37,751 bases of DNA, from the NCBI GenBank assembly GCA_903905475.1, contig CAIVGK010000012.1:1-37751 (forward strand). Reading direction: 5' to 3'. This document shows positions 25,204-36,065 of this stretch, in pieces. The notes under the pieces were generated by a model, which ran no database searches, was not told the origin of the DNA, and was given only the letters and a program-made list of their open reading frames with translations. Origin of the DNA: an uncultured Burkholderiales bacterium (GTDB lineage Bacteria > Pseudomonadota > Gammaproteobacteria > Burkholderiales > Burkholderiaceae_C). Numbering within the stretch: the first letter of the stretch is position 1; the number at the start of each line of letters is the position of its first letter. The translations under genes were made by a program, and so were the position numbers.

Positions 25204-26427
25204 ATGAACATATTGACGACGTTGGCGGATGGCCTATTGAACTGGTTGGCGCATGGGTTGCTGCACGCCACCTGGTGGCAAATCGTGATCTACACACTGG
25301 TGACGACGCACTTCACGATCGCCTCGGTCACCATCTTCTTGCACCGCTCGCAGGCGCACCGCTCGGTGGATCTGCACGCGATTCCTTCGCATTTCTTTCG
25401 TCTTTGGCTGTGGCTGGGTACCGGGCAGGTGACCAAGGAGTGGGTGGCGATTCACCGCAAGCACCACGCGAAATGCGAGACGGTCGATGACCCGCACAGC
25501 CCTCAGGTCTACGGCATCAAGAAGTTGCTGCTGGAAGGCGCTGAGCTGTATCGCGCCGAGTCCAAGAATCTGGAAACGCTGCAGAAATACGGTCACGGAA
25601 CACCCGACGACTGGATGGAGCGTCACCTCTACGGCAACAACAACTGGCTGGGTGTCGGCCTGATGCTCGTCATCAACCTGGTCTTGTTTGGCGCGGCCGG
25701 CCTGTCGGTGTGGGCGGTTCAGATGGCCTGGATTCCGGTGACCGCAGCCGGCATCATCAACGGCCTGGGCCACTGGTGGGGGTATCGCAATTTCGAGGCG
25801 CCCGATGCGTCAACGAACATCTCTCCGTGGGGAATCATCATCGGTGGCGAGGAGTTGCACAACAACCACCACACCTACCCGACCTCGGCCAAACTGTCGA
25901 TCAAGCCCTACGAGTTCGATCTCGGCTGGGCCTACATCCGCACACTGGAAATCTTCGGGCTGGCACACGTTCGCAAGACGGCGCCGGTGCTCAAGCTGGG
26001 GAACATCAAGCCGGTCGCCGACTCGAAGACCCTCGAAGTGCTGATTGCCCACCGCTACGAGGTCATGGCCAAGTACGCCAAGCACCTGCGCGAGGAGTGC
26101 CGCAGCGAACTGGCGCGACTCAAGGCCGAAGGCGCCGAGAACACCGCGCGCTGGAAGGACATGCACTTGGCGCAGCGCTGGCTGCACCGTGATGCGGACA
26201 AGATTCCCCTCGCGGTGAAAGAGCGCATGGCCTCGGTCTGCGATCAGCACGCCGTGCTGGCCAAACTGGTCACCATGCGCGAGGAGTTGCGCTCCATGTG
26301 GACGCGCACCAACGTGTCGGCTGACCAACTGGTGACGGACTTGCAGGCCTGGTGCCGCAAGGCCGAGGAAAGCGGCATCGCTGAACTGCAATCGTTCGCG
26401 ATCCGTCTGCGCGCTTCACAAGCCTGA
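25204..26427 (+). CDS. Acyl-CoA/fatty acid desaturase (delta-9 type)
   Basis: The 407-residue membrane enzyme carries the three histidine boxes of the di-iron desaturases: HRSQAHR at 47-53, HRKHH at 84-88 and HNNHH at 219-223. Hydrophobic helices lie before and between them. It would introduce a cis double bond in saturated acyl chains and adjust membrane fluidity. The last 110 or so residues (from about 295) are hydrophilic, charged and helical, and are not part of the desaturase core; related proteobacterial enzymes often carry such a tail. The ATG at 25204 is preceded by an AAAACTGGG context without a strong ribosome site. A shared terminator follows. Confidence 0.88.
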   Translation: MNILTTLADGLLNWLAHGLLHATWWQIVIYTLVTTHFTIASVTIFLHRSQAHRSVDLHAIPSHFFRLWLWLGTGQVTKEWVAIHRKHHAKCETVDDPHSPQVYGIKKLLLEGAELYRAESKNLETLQKYGHGTPDDWMERHLYGNNNWLGVGLMLVINLVLFGAAGLSVWAVQMAWIPVTAAGIINGLGHWWGYRNFEAPDASTNISPWGIIIGGEELHNNHHTYPTSAKLSIKPYEFDLGWAYIRTLEIFGLAHVRKTAPVLKLGNIKPVADSKTLEVLIAHRYEVMAKYAKHLREECRSELARLKAEGAENTARWKDMHLAQRWLHRDADKIPLAVKERMASVCDQHAVLAKLVTMREELRSMWTRTNVSADQLVTDLQAWCRKAEESGIAELQSFAIRLRASQA

Positions 26428-26468
26428 AGCCCGCTGCGCACCTGGCATCCCGGAGGGGTGTCAGGCAG

Positions 26469-26515
26469 CCAACAAAAAACCCGCTGGGCAGGCATGCCGA
26501 GCGGGTTTTTGTTGG
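26469..26515. terminator. Bidirectional intrinsic terminator between the desaturase gene and rpmG
   Basis: CCAACAAAAAACCCGC and GCGGGTTTTTGTTGG form a long stem (one extra A on the left) around a loop of about 15 bases. There is a T run on the plus strand (26506-26510) and a matching run on the minus strand (complement of 26474-26479). It lies 41 bases after the desaturase stop and 12 bases beyond the rpmG stop, so it can serve both converging genes. Confidence 0.9.
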
Positions 26516-26526
26516 AGCGGGCCGCC

Positions 26527-26694
26527 TTAGCGCAGCTTCGTTTCCTTGTACATCACGTGCTTGCGAGCCTTCGGATCGAACTTCATGATTTCGATCTTCT
26601 CGGGAGTCGTCTTCTTGTTCTTGTCGGTCGTGTAGAAATGACCTGTGCCGGCTGACGATTCCAGCTTGATTTTTTCGCGTCCACCTTTTGCCAT
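26527..26694 (-). CDS. rpmG: 50S ribosomal protein L33
   Basis: The 55-residue reading frame translates as [16 protein letters not shown], then [21 protein letters not shown] and the basic end YKETKLR, matching L33 across its full length. It has no cysteines, so it is the zinc-independent form. AGGAG at 26701-26705 (minus strand) lies six to seven bases before the ATG. It follows rpmB by 13 bases, the usual rpmB-rpmG pair. Confidence 0.95.
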   Translation of the reverse strand: MAKGGREKIKLESSAGTGHFYTTDKNKKTTPEKIEIMKFDPKARKHVMYKETKLR

Positions 26695-26707
26695 GATGCG
26701 CTCCTAA

Positions 26708-26941
26708 TCAGATTTCGCCGCGGGCACGAAGGTCAGCGACGACCTTCTCAATGCCCACCTTGTCGATCAAACGCAGTGCCGCATTGGAAATGCGCAGCCG
26801 CACCCAGCGGTTCTCGGTTTCGAGCCAGAACCTGCGGTACTGCAAGTTCGGCAGAAAACGCCGCTTGGTCTTGTTGTTGGCGTGGGAAACATTGTTCCCC
26901 GACATTGGGCGCTTGCCCGTGACTTGACAGACGCGTGCCAT
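26708..26941 (-). CDS. rpmB: 50S ribosomal protein L28
   Basis: The 77-residue protein starts [21 protein letters not shown] and continues with [11 protein letters not shown] and [16 protein letters not shown]-like segments typical of L28. There is only one cysteine and no CxxC pairs, so it is the zinc-free form, consistent with the L33 next door. AGGAG lies about ten bases before the ATG. It is the first gene of the rpmB-rpmG operon. Confidence 0.95.
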   Translation of the reverse strand: MARVCQVTGKRPMSGNNVSHANNKTKRRFLPNLQYRRFWLETENRWVRLRISNAALRLIDKVGIEKVVADLRARGEI

Positions 26942-27080
26942 GACGCTGCTCCTGTAGATGTGTGTTTCAGATCGCTGAAGCAGCTTGCCAAAAGCAAACT
27001 TGCTTCGAGGCTCGCGCCGACGTGAACGCTGCGAACCCGCCGGGAGTCAGACCCCAGACGCAAGCACAGCGAAGCCCGCG

Positions 27081-27086
27081 AGTATA
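27081..27086 (-). promoter_or_regulatory. Candidate -10 element for rpmB-rpmG
   Basis: On the minus strand the hexamer reads TATACT, 140 bases before the rpmB start, in the 176-base gap after trxB. No good -35 is seen at 16-18 bases. The leader that follows contains a nested inverted repeat (GAAGCA to TGCTTC, around 26980-27010). Confidence 0.4.
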
Positions 27087-27117
27087 GCTGTCTTCGCTGT
27101 TGCCAGGTGAGGTCTTG

Positions 27118-28160
<1,043 letters not shown>

Positions 28161-28223
28161 ACCCTTTGGCCGTACCGAGATTTTCACGGTGCCTGCCGAC
28201 GGCCTTATCGAAGGAGCTTTCCG

Positions 28224-28886
28224 ATGGCGATGCTTTCGAACCTTGACCTCATCCGACGCGTGCCGCTGTTCTCGTTGCTCACCAACGATCAGGCGCAGGG
28301 CATTGCCGACAACGTGGTCAAGCGCCGTTATCGCCGGGGCGAAATTCTGGTCGAGCATGGCCGCAAGACGAACGCGCTCTACATTCTGCTGACGGGGCGC
28401 GCGCGCGTGCTCACCGCCGATTCGCGCGGTCGTGAGGTGATCCTCGCGGTGCTGCAGCCGGGTGACTACGTGGGCGAGATGAGCCTTATCGACAACGAGC
28501 CGCATTCGGCCACGGTGCGCGCCGAGATCCAGACCGACACGCTGATCCTCGGCCGCGCCGAATTCGCACGCTGCATTCCTGAAAACTCCAGCTTGTCGTA
28601 CGCCATCATGCGCGGCCTCGTGCAGCGCTTGCGCGGCGCCGATCGGCAGATTGAATCCCTGGCGCTGCTCGATGTGTATGGCCGGGTCGCCCGGTCGCTG
28701 CTTGAAATGTCCGAGGTGGTCAACGACACCCGGGTCATTCGCAACAAGGTGTCGCGTCAGGATCTGGCCAAGGTGGTGGGCGCCTCGCGCGAGATGGTCA
28801 GCCGCGTCATGAAAGAGCTGGAAGAGCGCGGGATGATCGAGGCGCAGGAAAACGGCTCGGTGATCCTCAAGCAGCACCTCAACTGA
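28224..28886 (+). CDS. Crp/Fnr-family transcriptional regulator without clear cAMP or Fe-S ligands
   Basis: The 220-residue protein has an N-terminal cyclic-nucleotide-binding-type barrel (with [20 protein letters not shown] and [11 protein letters not shown]), a dimer helix, and a C-terminal winged helix. The recognition region [23 protein letters not shown] is at 177-199. In E. coli CRP the cAMP phosphate is held by Arg82-Ser83; here the pair is His94-Ser95, and only one cysteine (117) exists, so neither cAMP nor an FNR cluster is clearly supported. The signal is unknown. A perfect AAGGAG at 28211-28216 lies seven bases before the ATG. Its neighbours trxB (divergent) and ftsK are the usual ones in this order. 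Confidence 0.88.
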   Translation: MAMLSNLDLIRRVPLFSLLTNDQAQGIADNVVKRRYRRGEILVEHGRKTNALYILLTGRARVLTADSRGREVILAVLQPGDYVGEMSLIDNEPHSATVRAEIQTDTLILGRAEFARCIPENSSLSYAIMRGLVQRLRGADRQIESLALLDVYGRVARSLLEMSEVVNDTRVIRNKVSRQDLAKVVGASREMVSRVMKELEERGMIEAQENGSVILKQHLN

Positions 28887-28932
28887 GCCGGGGTGCGGCG
28901 TCCGGGCGCCAGGCTTCAGCCACAATGAGTCG

Positions 28933-31341
28933 ATGACATTTCCGCTTGGCTCGCTTCGTCCCGCAGGGGCAGATTCGACCCTCCCCACACGCGACAGCAA
29001 GGCCGTCAGCTCGCGCCGCCGCCCCGCCGATGAGCCCGAGGCAGGCACCTCGCAGCGGCCGACCCACTGGCAGCGGCAGGCGCTGGTGCTGGCCGGTGGG
29101 GTGGTCTGGCTGCTGGTGCTGATCGCGCTGCTCACCCACAGCGCATCAGACGCGGCGTTCTCCACCTCGGGGTCTGGCGAGCCGGTGCGCAATCGGGCCG
29201 GTGTGCTGGGTGCCTGGCTGTCTGATCTGGCGCTGTTCTTGGTCGGGTTCTCGGTGTGGTGGGCGATGGCGATCGCCTTGCACCGCTGGCTGCGCGCTTT
29301 GGCGGAGTTGCTGCGCTCAGAAGACAGCACGGCCTCGGCCTCTCCCGCGGCGCCTGCGCCCAGACCGCTGTGGCCCGCCTGGACGGTCGGCGTGGGCCTG
29401 GCCCTGCTGCTGGCCGCGAGCTCGGCCCTGGAGTGGACCCGCCTGTACCGCTGGGAGTCGTTGTTGCCGGGCGGACATTCCGGTGGCGTGCTGGGCTACT
29501 TGCTGGGGCCCGCGAGCATGAACCTGCTGGGCTTTGCCGGCTCGGGCGTGCTGTGGATCGCACTGTTGCTCGCCGGGGTGTCGCTGGCCTTCCAGTTCTC
29601 GTGGCTGCACCTGGCCGATCTGATCGGCGAGCGGCTCGATGCCTGGCGCGACCGCCGCGCCGAGCGCATCGAAATCGCCGAGGATCTGCGCCTGGGCGAG
29701 CAAGCGCTGCGCGAGCGCGAGGACGTGGTCGAAGTCGAGCACCAACTCCACGAAGACCACGACCCCATCGTCATCGAAACACCGCTGGTCGATGTGCCCA
29801 AGAGCGAGCGCGTGGTCAAGGAGCGCCAGAAGCCCTTGTTCACCGAACTGGCCGACACCAAGCTGCCGCAGGTCGACCTGCTCGATGCCGCGCCCGGTCG
29901 CATGGAGTCGGTGTCGCCCGAGACCCTCGAGATGACCTCGCGGCTGATCGAAAAGAAGCTCAAGGATTTCGGCGTCGAGGTGCGCGTGGTGGCCGCCTCG
30001 CCGGGTCCGGTGATCACCCGCTACGAGATCGAGCCGGCCACCGGCGTGAAGGGCTCGCAGGTGCTCAACCTGGCCAAGGACCTGGCGCGCAGCCTGAGCC
30101 TGGTCAGCATCCGCGTGGTCGAGACCATCCCCGGCAAGACGACGATGGCGCTCGAGTTGCCCAACGCGCGCCGCCAGACCATCCACCTGTCGGAGATCCT
30201 CGGCTCGCAGGTCTACAACAGCGCCGCCTCGCTGCTCACCATGGGCCTGGGCAAGGACATCATCGGCGCGCCGGTGGTGGCCGATCTGGCCAAGATGCCG
30301 CACTGCCTGGTCGCCGGCACCACCGGTTCGGGCAAGTCGGTGGGCATCAACGCGATGATCCTCAGCCTGCTCTACAAGGCCGAAGCGCGCGACGTGCGGT
30401 TGATCCTGATCGACCCCAAGATGCTCGAGATGAGCGTCTACGAAGGCATCCCGCACCTGCTGTGTCCGGTGGTCACCGACATGAAGCAAGCCGCCAGCGC
30501 GCTCAACTGGGGCGTGGGCGAGATGGAGCGCCGCTACAAGCTGATGAGCAAGCTCGGGGTGCGCAACCTCATGGGCTACAACAAGAAGATCGACGAGGCC
30601 ACCGAGCGCGGCGAACTGCTCGGCAACCCGTTCAGCCTGACGCCTGAAGCGCCCGAGCCGCTCGAGCGGCTGCCCCACGTGGTCATCGTCATCGATGAGT
30701 TGGCCGACCTGATGATGGTGGTGGGCAAGAAGATCGAGGAGCTGATCGCGCGGCTGGCGCAAAAGGCGCGCGCCGCCGGCATTCACCTGATCCTCGCCAC
30801 GCAGCGCCCGAGCGTCGACGTGATCACCGGCCTGATCAAGGCCAACATCCCCACGCGCCTGAGCTTCCAGGTCAGCAGCAAGATCGACAGCCGAACCATC
30901 CTCGACCAGATGGGCGCCGAAGCGTTGCTGGGCATGGGCGACATGCTCTACATGCCGTCGGGCACCGGCTTGCCGATCCGCGTGCACGGCGCGTTCGTCA
31001 GTGACGACGAAGTGCACCGCGTGGTGGCGTATCTCAAGACGCAAGGCGAGCCCAACTACATCGAAGGCATCCTCGAAGGCGGCACCATCGATGGCGAGTC
31101 GGGCGACATCGCGCTCAACGATGGCGGCGGCCCCGGCAACGAGAGCGACCCGATGTACGACCAGGCCGTGGGCATCGTGCTGCAGCATCGACGTGCGTCG
31201 ATCTCGCTGGTGCAGCGGCACTTGCGCATCGGCTACAACCGCGCCGCGCGGCTGCTCGAGCAGATGGAAAAGTCGGGCCTGGTGTCGGCCATGGGCAACA
31301 ACGGCAACCGCGAAATCATCGTTCCGGCACGCAGCGAATGA
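28933..31341 (+). CDS. ftsK: DNA translocase FtsK
   Basis: FtsK anchors at the septum and pumps DNA during chromosome segregation and dimer resolution. The 802-residue protein has four N-terminal membrane segments (within about 50-230), a fairly short linker and the RecA-like motor. Walker A GTTGSGKS is at 462-469 and Walker B is [13 protein letters not shown]. The C-terminal gamma winged-helix domain ([15 protein letters not shown], then [20 protein letters not shown]-like sequence) reads KOPS sites. The shorter linker than in E. coli (1329 residues) is normal for this group. Its stop overlaps the lolA start. Confidence 0.95.
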   Translation: MTFPLGSLRPAGADSTLPTRDSKAVSSRRRPADEPEAGTSQRPTHWQRQALVLAGGVVWLLVLIALLTHSASDAAFSTSGSGEPVRNRAGVLGAWLSDLALFLVGFSVWWAMAIALHRWLRALAELLRSEDSTASASPAAPAPRPLWPAWTVGVGLALLLAASSALEWTRLYRWESLLPGGHSGGVLGYLLGPASMNLLGFAGSGVLWIALLLAGVSLAFQFSWLHLADLIGERLDAWRDRRAERIEIAEDLRLGEQALREREDVVEVEHQLHEDHDPIVIETPLVDVPKSERVVKERQKPLFTELADTKLPQVDLLDAAPGRMESVSPETLEMTSRLIEKKLKDFGVEVRVVAASPGPVITRYEIEPATGVKGSQVLNLAKDLARSLSLVSIRVVETIPGKTTMALELPNARRQTIHLSEILGSQVYNSAASLLTMGLGKDIIGAPVVADLAKMPHCLVAGTTGSGKSVGINAMILSLLYKAEARDVRLILIDPKMLEMSVYEGIPHLLCPVVTDMKQAASALNWGVGEMERRYKLMSKLGVRNLMGYNKKIDEATERGELLGNPFSLTPEAPEPLERLPHVVIVIDELADLMMVVGKKIEELIARLAQKARAAGIHLILATQRPSVDVITGLIKANIPTRLSFQVSSKIDSRTILDQMGAEALLGMGDMLYMPSGTGLPIRVHGAFVSDDEVHRVVAYLKTQGEPNYIEGILEGGTIDGESGDIALNDGGGPGNESDPMYDQAVGIVLQHRRASISLVQRHLRIGYNRAARLLEQMEKSGLVSAMGNNGNREIIVPARSE

Positions 31342-31952
31342 GGCGGTTCGTTGGCTTGCTGATCGCGCTGGTGCTGGGCCTGCCAGCGCTCGCCCATGCC
31401 GATGCGCTCGACACGCTCAAGGCCTTCGTGCGCGACGTCAAGACCGGCCGCGCCGCCTTCACGCAAACCGTCACGTCGCCCGACGGCGTCAAGAAGAAGA
31501 CCTCCACCGGGCGTTTCGAGTTCGCCCGCCCGGATCGCTTCCGCTTCGACTACCTCAAGCCGTTCGAGCAGCTGATCGTGTGCGACGGCCAAAGCGTGTG
31601 GATCTACGACGCCGATCTCAACCAGGCCAGCCGCCGCAACTACACCGAAGCGCTCGGCGCCACGCCCGCGGCCTTGCTCGCCGGTGCCGACCTCACGCGT
31701 GATTTCGATCTGGCCGCCTTGCCGTCGAAAGACGGCCTCGACTGGGCGCAGGCCACACCGAAGGCGCGCGACGGGGCGTTCCAGTCGATGCGCATCGGCT
31801 TTCGCGGCCGGCAGCTGATGGCCGTGGAAATCACCGACAGCTTTTCGCAGCGCTCGCTGCTGCAGTTCACGCAGTTCGCCGCCAACGTCGATCTCGCACC
31901 GCAAGGCTTCAAGTTCGTGGTGCCGTCTGGCGTCGAGGTGCTCGAGCAGTGA
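31338..31952 (+). CDS. lolA: Outer-membrane lipoprotein carrier protein LolA
   Basis: LolA shuttles lipoproteins through the periplasm from LolCDE to LolB. The 204-residue protein has a signal peptide (hydrophobic residues 4-18, cleavage after AHA near 22) and the half-barrel sequence of the family ([35 protein letters not shown]). The ATG overlaps the ftsK stop (ATGA), and the stop overlaps the rarA start, so the three genes are a coupled unit. Confidence 0.93.
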   Translation: MRRFVGLLIALVLGLPALAHADALDTLKAFVRDVKTGRAAFTQTVTSPDGVKKKTSTGRFEFARPDRFRFDYLKPFEQLIVCDGQSVWIYDADLNQASRRNYTEALGATPAALLAGADLTRDFDLAALPSKDGLDWAQATPKARDGAFQSMRIGFRGRQLMAVEITDSFSQRSLLQFTQFAANVDLAPQGFKFVVPSGVEVLEQ

Positions 31953-33253
31953 GCCCGCCGGCCGCCGCCGCGAGCGCGCAGCCGCTGGCCGAGCGGCTGC
32001 GCCCGCACACGCTCGACGAGGTCATCGGCCAGCAGCACCTGCTCGGGCCGCGCAAACCGCTGCGCTCGGCGTTCGATTCGGGCCGGCTGCATTCGATGAT
32101 CCTGTGGGGCCCTCCCGGGGTGGGCAAGACCACGCTGGCGCGGCTGATGGCCAACGCCTTCGACGCACAGTTCATCGCCATGTCGGCGGTGCTCGGCGGC
32201 GTCAAGGACATCCGCGAGGCGGTCGAGCGCGCGCAGGTGATGCAGCCTTCGGGCCGGCGCACGGTGGTCTTCGTCGACGAGGTGCACCGCTTCAACAAGG
32301 CGCAGCAAGATGCCTTCTTGCCGCACGTGGAGTCGGGCCTGTTCACCTTCATCGGCGCGACCACCGAGAACCCGTCGTTCGAGGTCAATTCGGCGCTGCT
32401 GTCGCGCGCCACGGTGCACGTGCTCAAGAGCCTCGACGCGGCCGACCTGATCGAGCTGCTCGGGCGCGCGCAGACGCTGCTTGCCGCGCCGCCGTTGTCA
32501 GAGGCTGCGCGCGATCGCCTCGTGGCCTACGCCGACGGTGACGCGCGCCGGCTGCTCAACGCCTACGAGAACCTGGTCGAGATGGCCGCGCTGGCGGGCC
32601 TCGCCGAGATCGACGAGGCGCAGCTCGAAAAGTCGCTCGGCGAGCAGCTGCGCCGCTACGACAAGGGCGGCGAGCAGTTCTACGACACCATCTCGGCGCT
32701 GCACAAGGCGGTGCGTGGCAGCGACCCCGACGCCTCGCTGTACTGGTTCGTGCGCATGCTCGATGGCGGCGTCGATCCGCGCTACGCGGCGCGCCGGCTG
32801 GTGCGCATCGCCAGCGAAGACGTCGGCCTGGCCGATCCGCGCGCGCTGCGCCTGGCACTCGATGCGGCCGAAACCTACGAGCGGCTGGGTTCGCCCGAAG
32901 GCGAGCTGGCGCTGGCTCAGGCCGTGATCTACCTGGCGATGGCGCCCAAGTCGAATGCGGTCTACCGCGCCTACAAGGCGGCGCGCGCCTTCATCGAGCA
33001 TGACGGCACCCGCGCCGTGCCGCTGCGCTTGCGCAACGCGCCCACGCGGCTGATGAAGGACCTCGACCACGGCAGCGGCTACCGCTATGCACACGACGAG
33101 GAAGGCGGCTTTGCCGCTGGCGAGCGCTACTGGCCCGACGACGTGGCCGGGCCGCGCTTTTACGAACCGGTGGCGCGCGGCCTCGAGATCCGCATCGGCG
33201 AAAAGCTCGAAGAACTGCGCCGGCTCGATGCGGCCGCGCGCAAGGCGCGCTGA
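31949..33253 (+). CDS. rarA: Replication-associated recombination protein RarA (MgsA)
   Basis: RarA is a clamp-loader-like AAA+ ATPase acting at stalled replication forks with SSB. The 434-residue protein has Walker A GPPGVGKT at 54-61, Walker B FVDEVHRFNKAQQD, the sensor region FIGATTENPSFE and the C-terminal tetramerisation part with KGGEQFYDTISALHK. The GTG start at 31949 overlaps the lolA stop (GTGA). Its own stop overlaps the livH start (TGATG), which is not the usual neighbour; serS often follows rarA in this order. Confidence 0.94.
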   Translation: MSPPAAAASAQPLAERLRPHTLDEVIGQQHLLGPRKPLRSAFDSGRLHSMILWGPPGVGKTTLARLMANAFDAQFIAMSAVLGGVKDIREAVERAQVMQPSGRRTVVFVDEVHRFNKAQQDAFLPHVESGLFTFIGATTENPSFEVNSALLSRATVHVLKSLDAADLIELLGRAQTLLAAPPLSEAARDRLVAYADGDARRLLNAYENLVEMAALAGLAEIDEAQLEKSLGEQLRRYDKGGEQFYDTISALHKAVRGSDPDASLYWFVRMLDGGVDPRYAARRLVRIASEDVGLADPRALRLALDAAETYERLGSPEGELALAQAVIYLAMAPKSNAVYRAYKAARAFIEHDGTRAVPLRLRNAPTRLMKDLDHGSGYRYAHDEEGGFAAGERYWPDDVAGPRFYEPVARGLEIRIGEKLEELRRLDAAARKAR

Positions 33254-34176
33254 TGGACACCTTCATCCAGCAAGTCATCAACGGGCTGGTGCTGGGCAGC
33301 GTGTATGCGCTGGTGGCGCTGGGCTACACGATGGTCTACGGGATCATCAACCTCATCAATTTCGCCCACGGCGAGGTGCTGATGGTCGGTGCGATGGTCA
33401 GCTGGACGGTGGTCACCGCACTGGCCGACACCGGCTGGCCCGGCTGGGTGCTGCTGCTGGTCTCGCTGCTGGCGGCCATGGTGGTGTGCTCGGTGCTCAA
33501 CTTCGCCATCGAGAAGCTGGCCTATCGGCCGCTGCGCAACGCGCCCCGCCTGGCGCCGCTGATCACCGCCATGGGCGTGAGCTTGCTGCTGCAAACGCTG
33601 GCCATGATCGTGTGGAAGCCCAACCCCAAGCCCTACCCCATCTTGCTGCCCAGCGAGCCCCATGCCATCGGTGGTGCGGTCATCAACACGACGCAGATCC
33701 TCATCGTGGTGATCACCGCGCTCACGCTGGCGGCGCTGACCTACCTGGTCAACCGCACCCGGCTCGGGCGCGCCATGCGCGCCACCGCCGAGAACCCGCA
33801 GGTGGCCGCGCTGATGGGCGTGCGCCCTGACACGGTGATCTCGGCCACCTTCGTGATCGGTGCGGCGCTGGCCGCGCTGGCCGGCGTGATGTACGCCGCC
33901 AACTACGGCTCGGTGCAGCACAGCATGGGCTTTCTCCCCGGCCTCAAGGCCTTCACGGCGGCGGTGCTCGGCGGCATCGGCAACCTGGGCGGCGCCATGC
34001 TGGGCGGGGTCTTGCTCGGGCTGATCGAGTCGCTGGGCGCGGGCTACATCGGTGACCTGACCGGCGGTTTTCTCGGCAGCCAGTATCAGGACGTGTTTGC
34101 CTTCGTGGTGCTGATCCTGGTGCTCACGCTGCGCCCGCAAGGCCTGCTCGGCGAGCGCGTGGCGGATCGCGCATGA
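33253..34176 (+). CDS. livH: Branched-chain amino acid-type ABC transporter permease (LivH)
   Basis: The 307-residue inner-membrane protein has about eight hydrophobic helices and starts with FIQQVINGLVLGSVYALVALG, a typical LivH opening. It also carries the coupling-loop sequence LGRAMRATAENPQVAALMGV and the end NLGGAMLGGVLLGLIESLG. It pairs with LivM to form the channel of a HAAT-family importer. Substrates may be branched-chain amino acids, but urea, amides and aromatic compounds are also carried by this family. The ATG shares a base with the rarA stop, and its end overlaps livM (ATGA). Confidence 0.9.
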   Translation: MDTFIQQVINGLVLGSVYALVALGYTMVYGIINLINFAHGEVLMVGAMVSWTVVTALADTGWPGWVLLLVSLLAAMVVCSVLNFAIEKLAYRPLRNAPRLAPLITAMGVSLLLQTLAMIVWKPNPKPYPILLPSEPHAIGGAVINTTQILIVVITALTLAALTYLVNRTRLGRAMRATAENPQVAALMGVRPDTVISATFVIGAALAALAGVMYAANYGSVQHSMGFLPGLKAFTAAVLGGIGNLGGAMLGGVLLGLIESLGAGYIGDLTGGFLGSQYQDVFAFVVLILVLTLRPQGLLGERVADRA

Positions 34177-35264
34177 AGCTGCAGCCCGGCTCGCTCGGTG
34201 GGCTGCTGCTGGCAGGCCTGGCGCTGCTGGTGCTGCCGCTGGTCGCGCAGCAGTTCGGCAACGCGTGGGTGCGCATCATCGACACCTCGCTGCTCTACGT
34301 GCTGCTGGCGCTGGGCCTGAACATCGTGGTGGGCCGCGCCGGGCTGCTCGATCTGGGCTACGTGGCCTTCTACGCCGTGGGCGCCTACCTCTTTGCGCTG
34401 CTGGCCAGCCCGCAGCTCACCGACAACTTCCCGGCCATCGCGGCGATGTTCCCCAACGGGCTGCACCTGTCGATCTGGGTGGCGCTGCCGCTGGGTGCGG
34501 CCGCGGCCGGGCTGACCGGTGTGCTGCTGGGCGCGCCCACGCTCAAGCTGCGCGGCGACTACCTGGCCATCGTGACGCTGGGCTTTGGCGAAATCATCCG
34601 GGTGTTCCTCAACAACCTGGAGCAGCCACTCAACCTCACCAACGGCCCGCGCGGCATCGGGCAGATCGACTCCATCCACCTGTTCGGCTGGGATCTGGGC
34701 AAGCGCTGGAATCTGCTGGGCCTCGACATTCCGGCGGTCACCAACCACTACTACCTGTTCCTCGCGGTGGTGCTGTTTGCCGTGCTGATGTGCCACCGGC
34801 TCGAGCGCAGCCGCATCGGCCGCGCCTGGATGGCCATCCGCGAAGACGAGGTCGCCGCACGCGCCATGGGCATCAACACGCGCAACCTCAAGCTGCTGGC
34901 GTTCGGTCTGGGGGCCACCTTGGGCGGTGCTGCGGGCGTGCTGTTCGCGGGCTTCCAGGGCTTCGTGTCGCCCGAGTCGTTCGCGCTGCAGGAGTCGGTG
35001 ATGATCGTCGCGATGGTGGTGGTCGGCGGCATGGGCCACCTGCCCGGGGTGATCGTCGGTGCGGTGCTGCTGGCGGCCTTGCCCGAGGTGCTGCGCTACG
35101 TGGCCGGCCCGCTGCAAAACCTGACCGACGGCCGGCTCGATGCGTCCATCTTGCGTCAGCTGCTGATCGCGCTGGCCATGATCGGCGTCATGCTGGCCCG
35201 CCCGCGCGGGCTGTGGCCGGCGCCTGAGCACGGCCGCACCGCCGTCGACCCACGCGCTCGCTGA
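34173..35264 (+). CDS. livM: Branched-chain amino acid-type ABC transporter permease (LivM)
   Basis: The 363-residue integral membrane protein has the LivM signature elements LNIVVGRAGLLDLGYVAFYAVGAY, then GAPTLKLRGDYLAIVTLGFGEI and the coupling loop RIGRAWMAIREDEVAARAMGI. A helix-rich C-terminus (VVGGMGHLPGVIVGAVLLA) follows. It is the second permease of the transporter. It overlaps livH by four bases and is followed by livG after 13 bases. Confidence 0.9.
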   Translation: MKLQPGSLGGLLLAGLALLVLPLVAQQFGNAWVRIIDTSLLYVLLALGLNIVVGRAGLLDLGYVAFYAVGAYLFALLASPQLTDNFPAIAAMFPNGLHLSIWVALPLGAAAAGLTGVLLGAPTLKLRGDYLAIVTLGFGEIIRVFLNNLEQPLNLTNGPRGIGQIDSIHLFGWDLGKRWNLLGLDIPAVTNHYYLFLAVVLFAVLMCHRLERSRIGRAWMAIREDEVAARAMGINTRNLKLLAFGLGATLGGAAGVLFAGFQGFVSPESFALQESVMIVAMVVVGGMGHLPGVIVGAVLLAALPEVLRYVAGPLQNLTDGRLDASILRQLLIALAMIGVMLARPRGLWPAPEHGRTAVDPRAR

Positions 35265-35277
35265 GCCGGGTCACGAC

Positions 35278-36054
35278 ATGGCTGAAACCGTCCTGAACGT
35301 GGTTGGCGCGAGCAAGCGCTTTGGCGGCGTGCAAGCGCTTGCCAATGTGGGCTTGCGCATCGAGCGCGGCATGGTCTACGGGCTCATCGGCCCCAACGGC
35401 GCGGGCAAGACCACCTTGTTCAACGTCATCACCGGGCTGTGCCCGCCGGATGCCGGGAGCTTCGAGCTGGCCGGGCGCGCCTACCGGCCCGAGGCGGTGC
35501 ACGAGATCGCGCAAGCTGGCATCGCGCGCACCTTCCAGAACATCCGCTTGTTTGCCGAGATGAGCGCGCTCGAAAACGTGATGGTCGCGCGCCACGCCCG
35601 CACCCGCTCGGGCCTGCTCGGCGCGGTGTTGCGCACGCCAGGCTTTCGGCGCGAGGAAGCCGCCATCGCCCGGCGCGCCCACGAACTGCTCGACGAGGTG
35701 GGCATCGGCCACTACGCCGGCGCCAAGGCGCGCACGCTGAGCTACGGCGACCAGCGCCGGCTCGAGATCGCCCGCGCGCTGGCCACCGAGCCCACGCTGA
35801 TCGCTCTCGACGAACCCGCCGCCGGCATGAACGCCACCGAAAAGCTCGTGCTGCGCGAGCTCATCGAGCGCATCCGCGGCCAGGGCCACACCATCTTGCT
35901 GATCGAGCACGACGTGCAGCTGGTGATGGGCCTGTGCGACCGCGTGAGCGTGCTCGATCACGGACAGCGCATCGCCGAAGGCACGCCCGCCGAGGTGCAG
36001 CGCCACGAGGCCGTGATCGAGGCCTATCTGGGTGCGGCGCACGTCGCCGTCTGA
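35278..36054 (+). CDS. livG: ABC transporter ATP-binding protein (LivG)
   Basis: The 258-residue ATPase has Walker A GPNGAGKTT at 38-46, the LivG-type signature LSYGDQRRLEIARALATEP, Walker B with LIALDEPAAGMN, and the switch-loop HDVQLVMGLCD. The LSYG signature and the long insert before it (around FQNIRLFAEMSALENVMV) separate LivG from LivF. It energises import together with LivF. Confidence 0.92.
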   Translation: MAETVLNVVGASKRFGGVQALANVGLRIERGMVYGLIGPNGAGKTTLFNVITGLCPPDAGSFELAGRAYRPEAVHEIAQAGIARTFQNIRLFAEMSALENVMVARHARTRSGLLGAVLRTPGFRREEAAIARRAHELLDEVGIGHYAGAKARTLSYGDQRRLEIARALATEPTLIALDEPAAGMNATEKLVLRELIERIRGQGHTILLIEHDVQLVMGLCDRVSVLDHGQRIAEGTPAEVQRHEAVIEAYLGAAHVAV

Positions 36055-36065
36055 CGCATCGACCC

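Noticed and set aside
29317-31221. Long open minus-strand frame (634 codons) opposite ftsK
   Set aside because: The opposite strand encodes a complete FtsK with all motifs; the antisense product has only shadow-type composition.
34086-35231. Long open minus-strand frame opposite livM
   Set aside because: It is Gln/His/Arg-rich shadow sequence of a conserved permease gene.
35439-36065. Possible N-terminal extension of livF through livG
   Set aside because: The extension is in a shifted frame of livG and is Arg-rich; LivF family similarity begins after the ATG at 36066.
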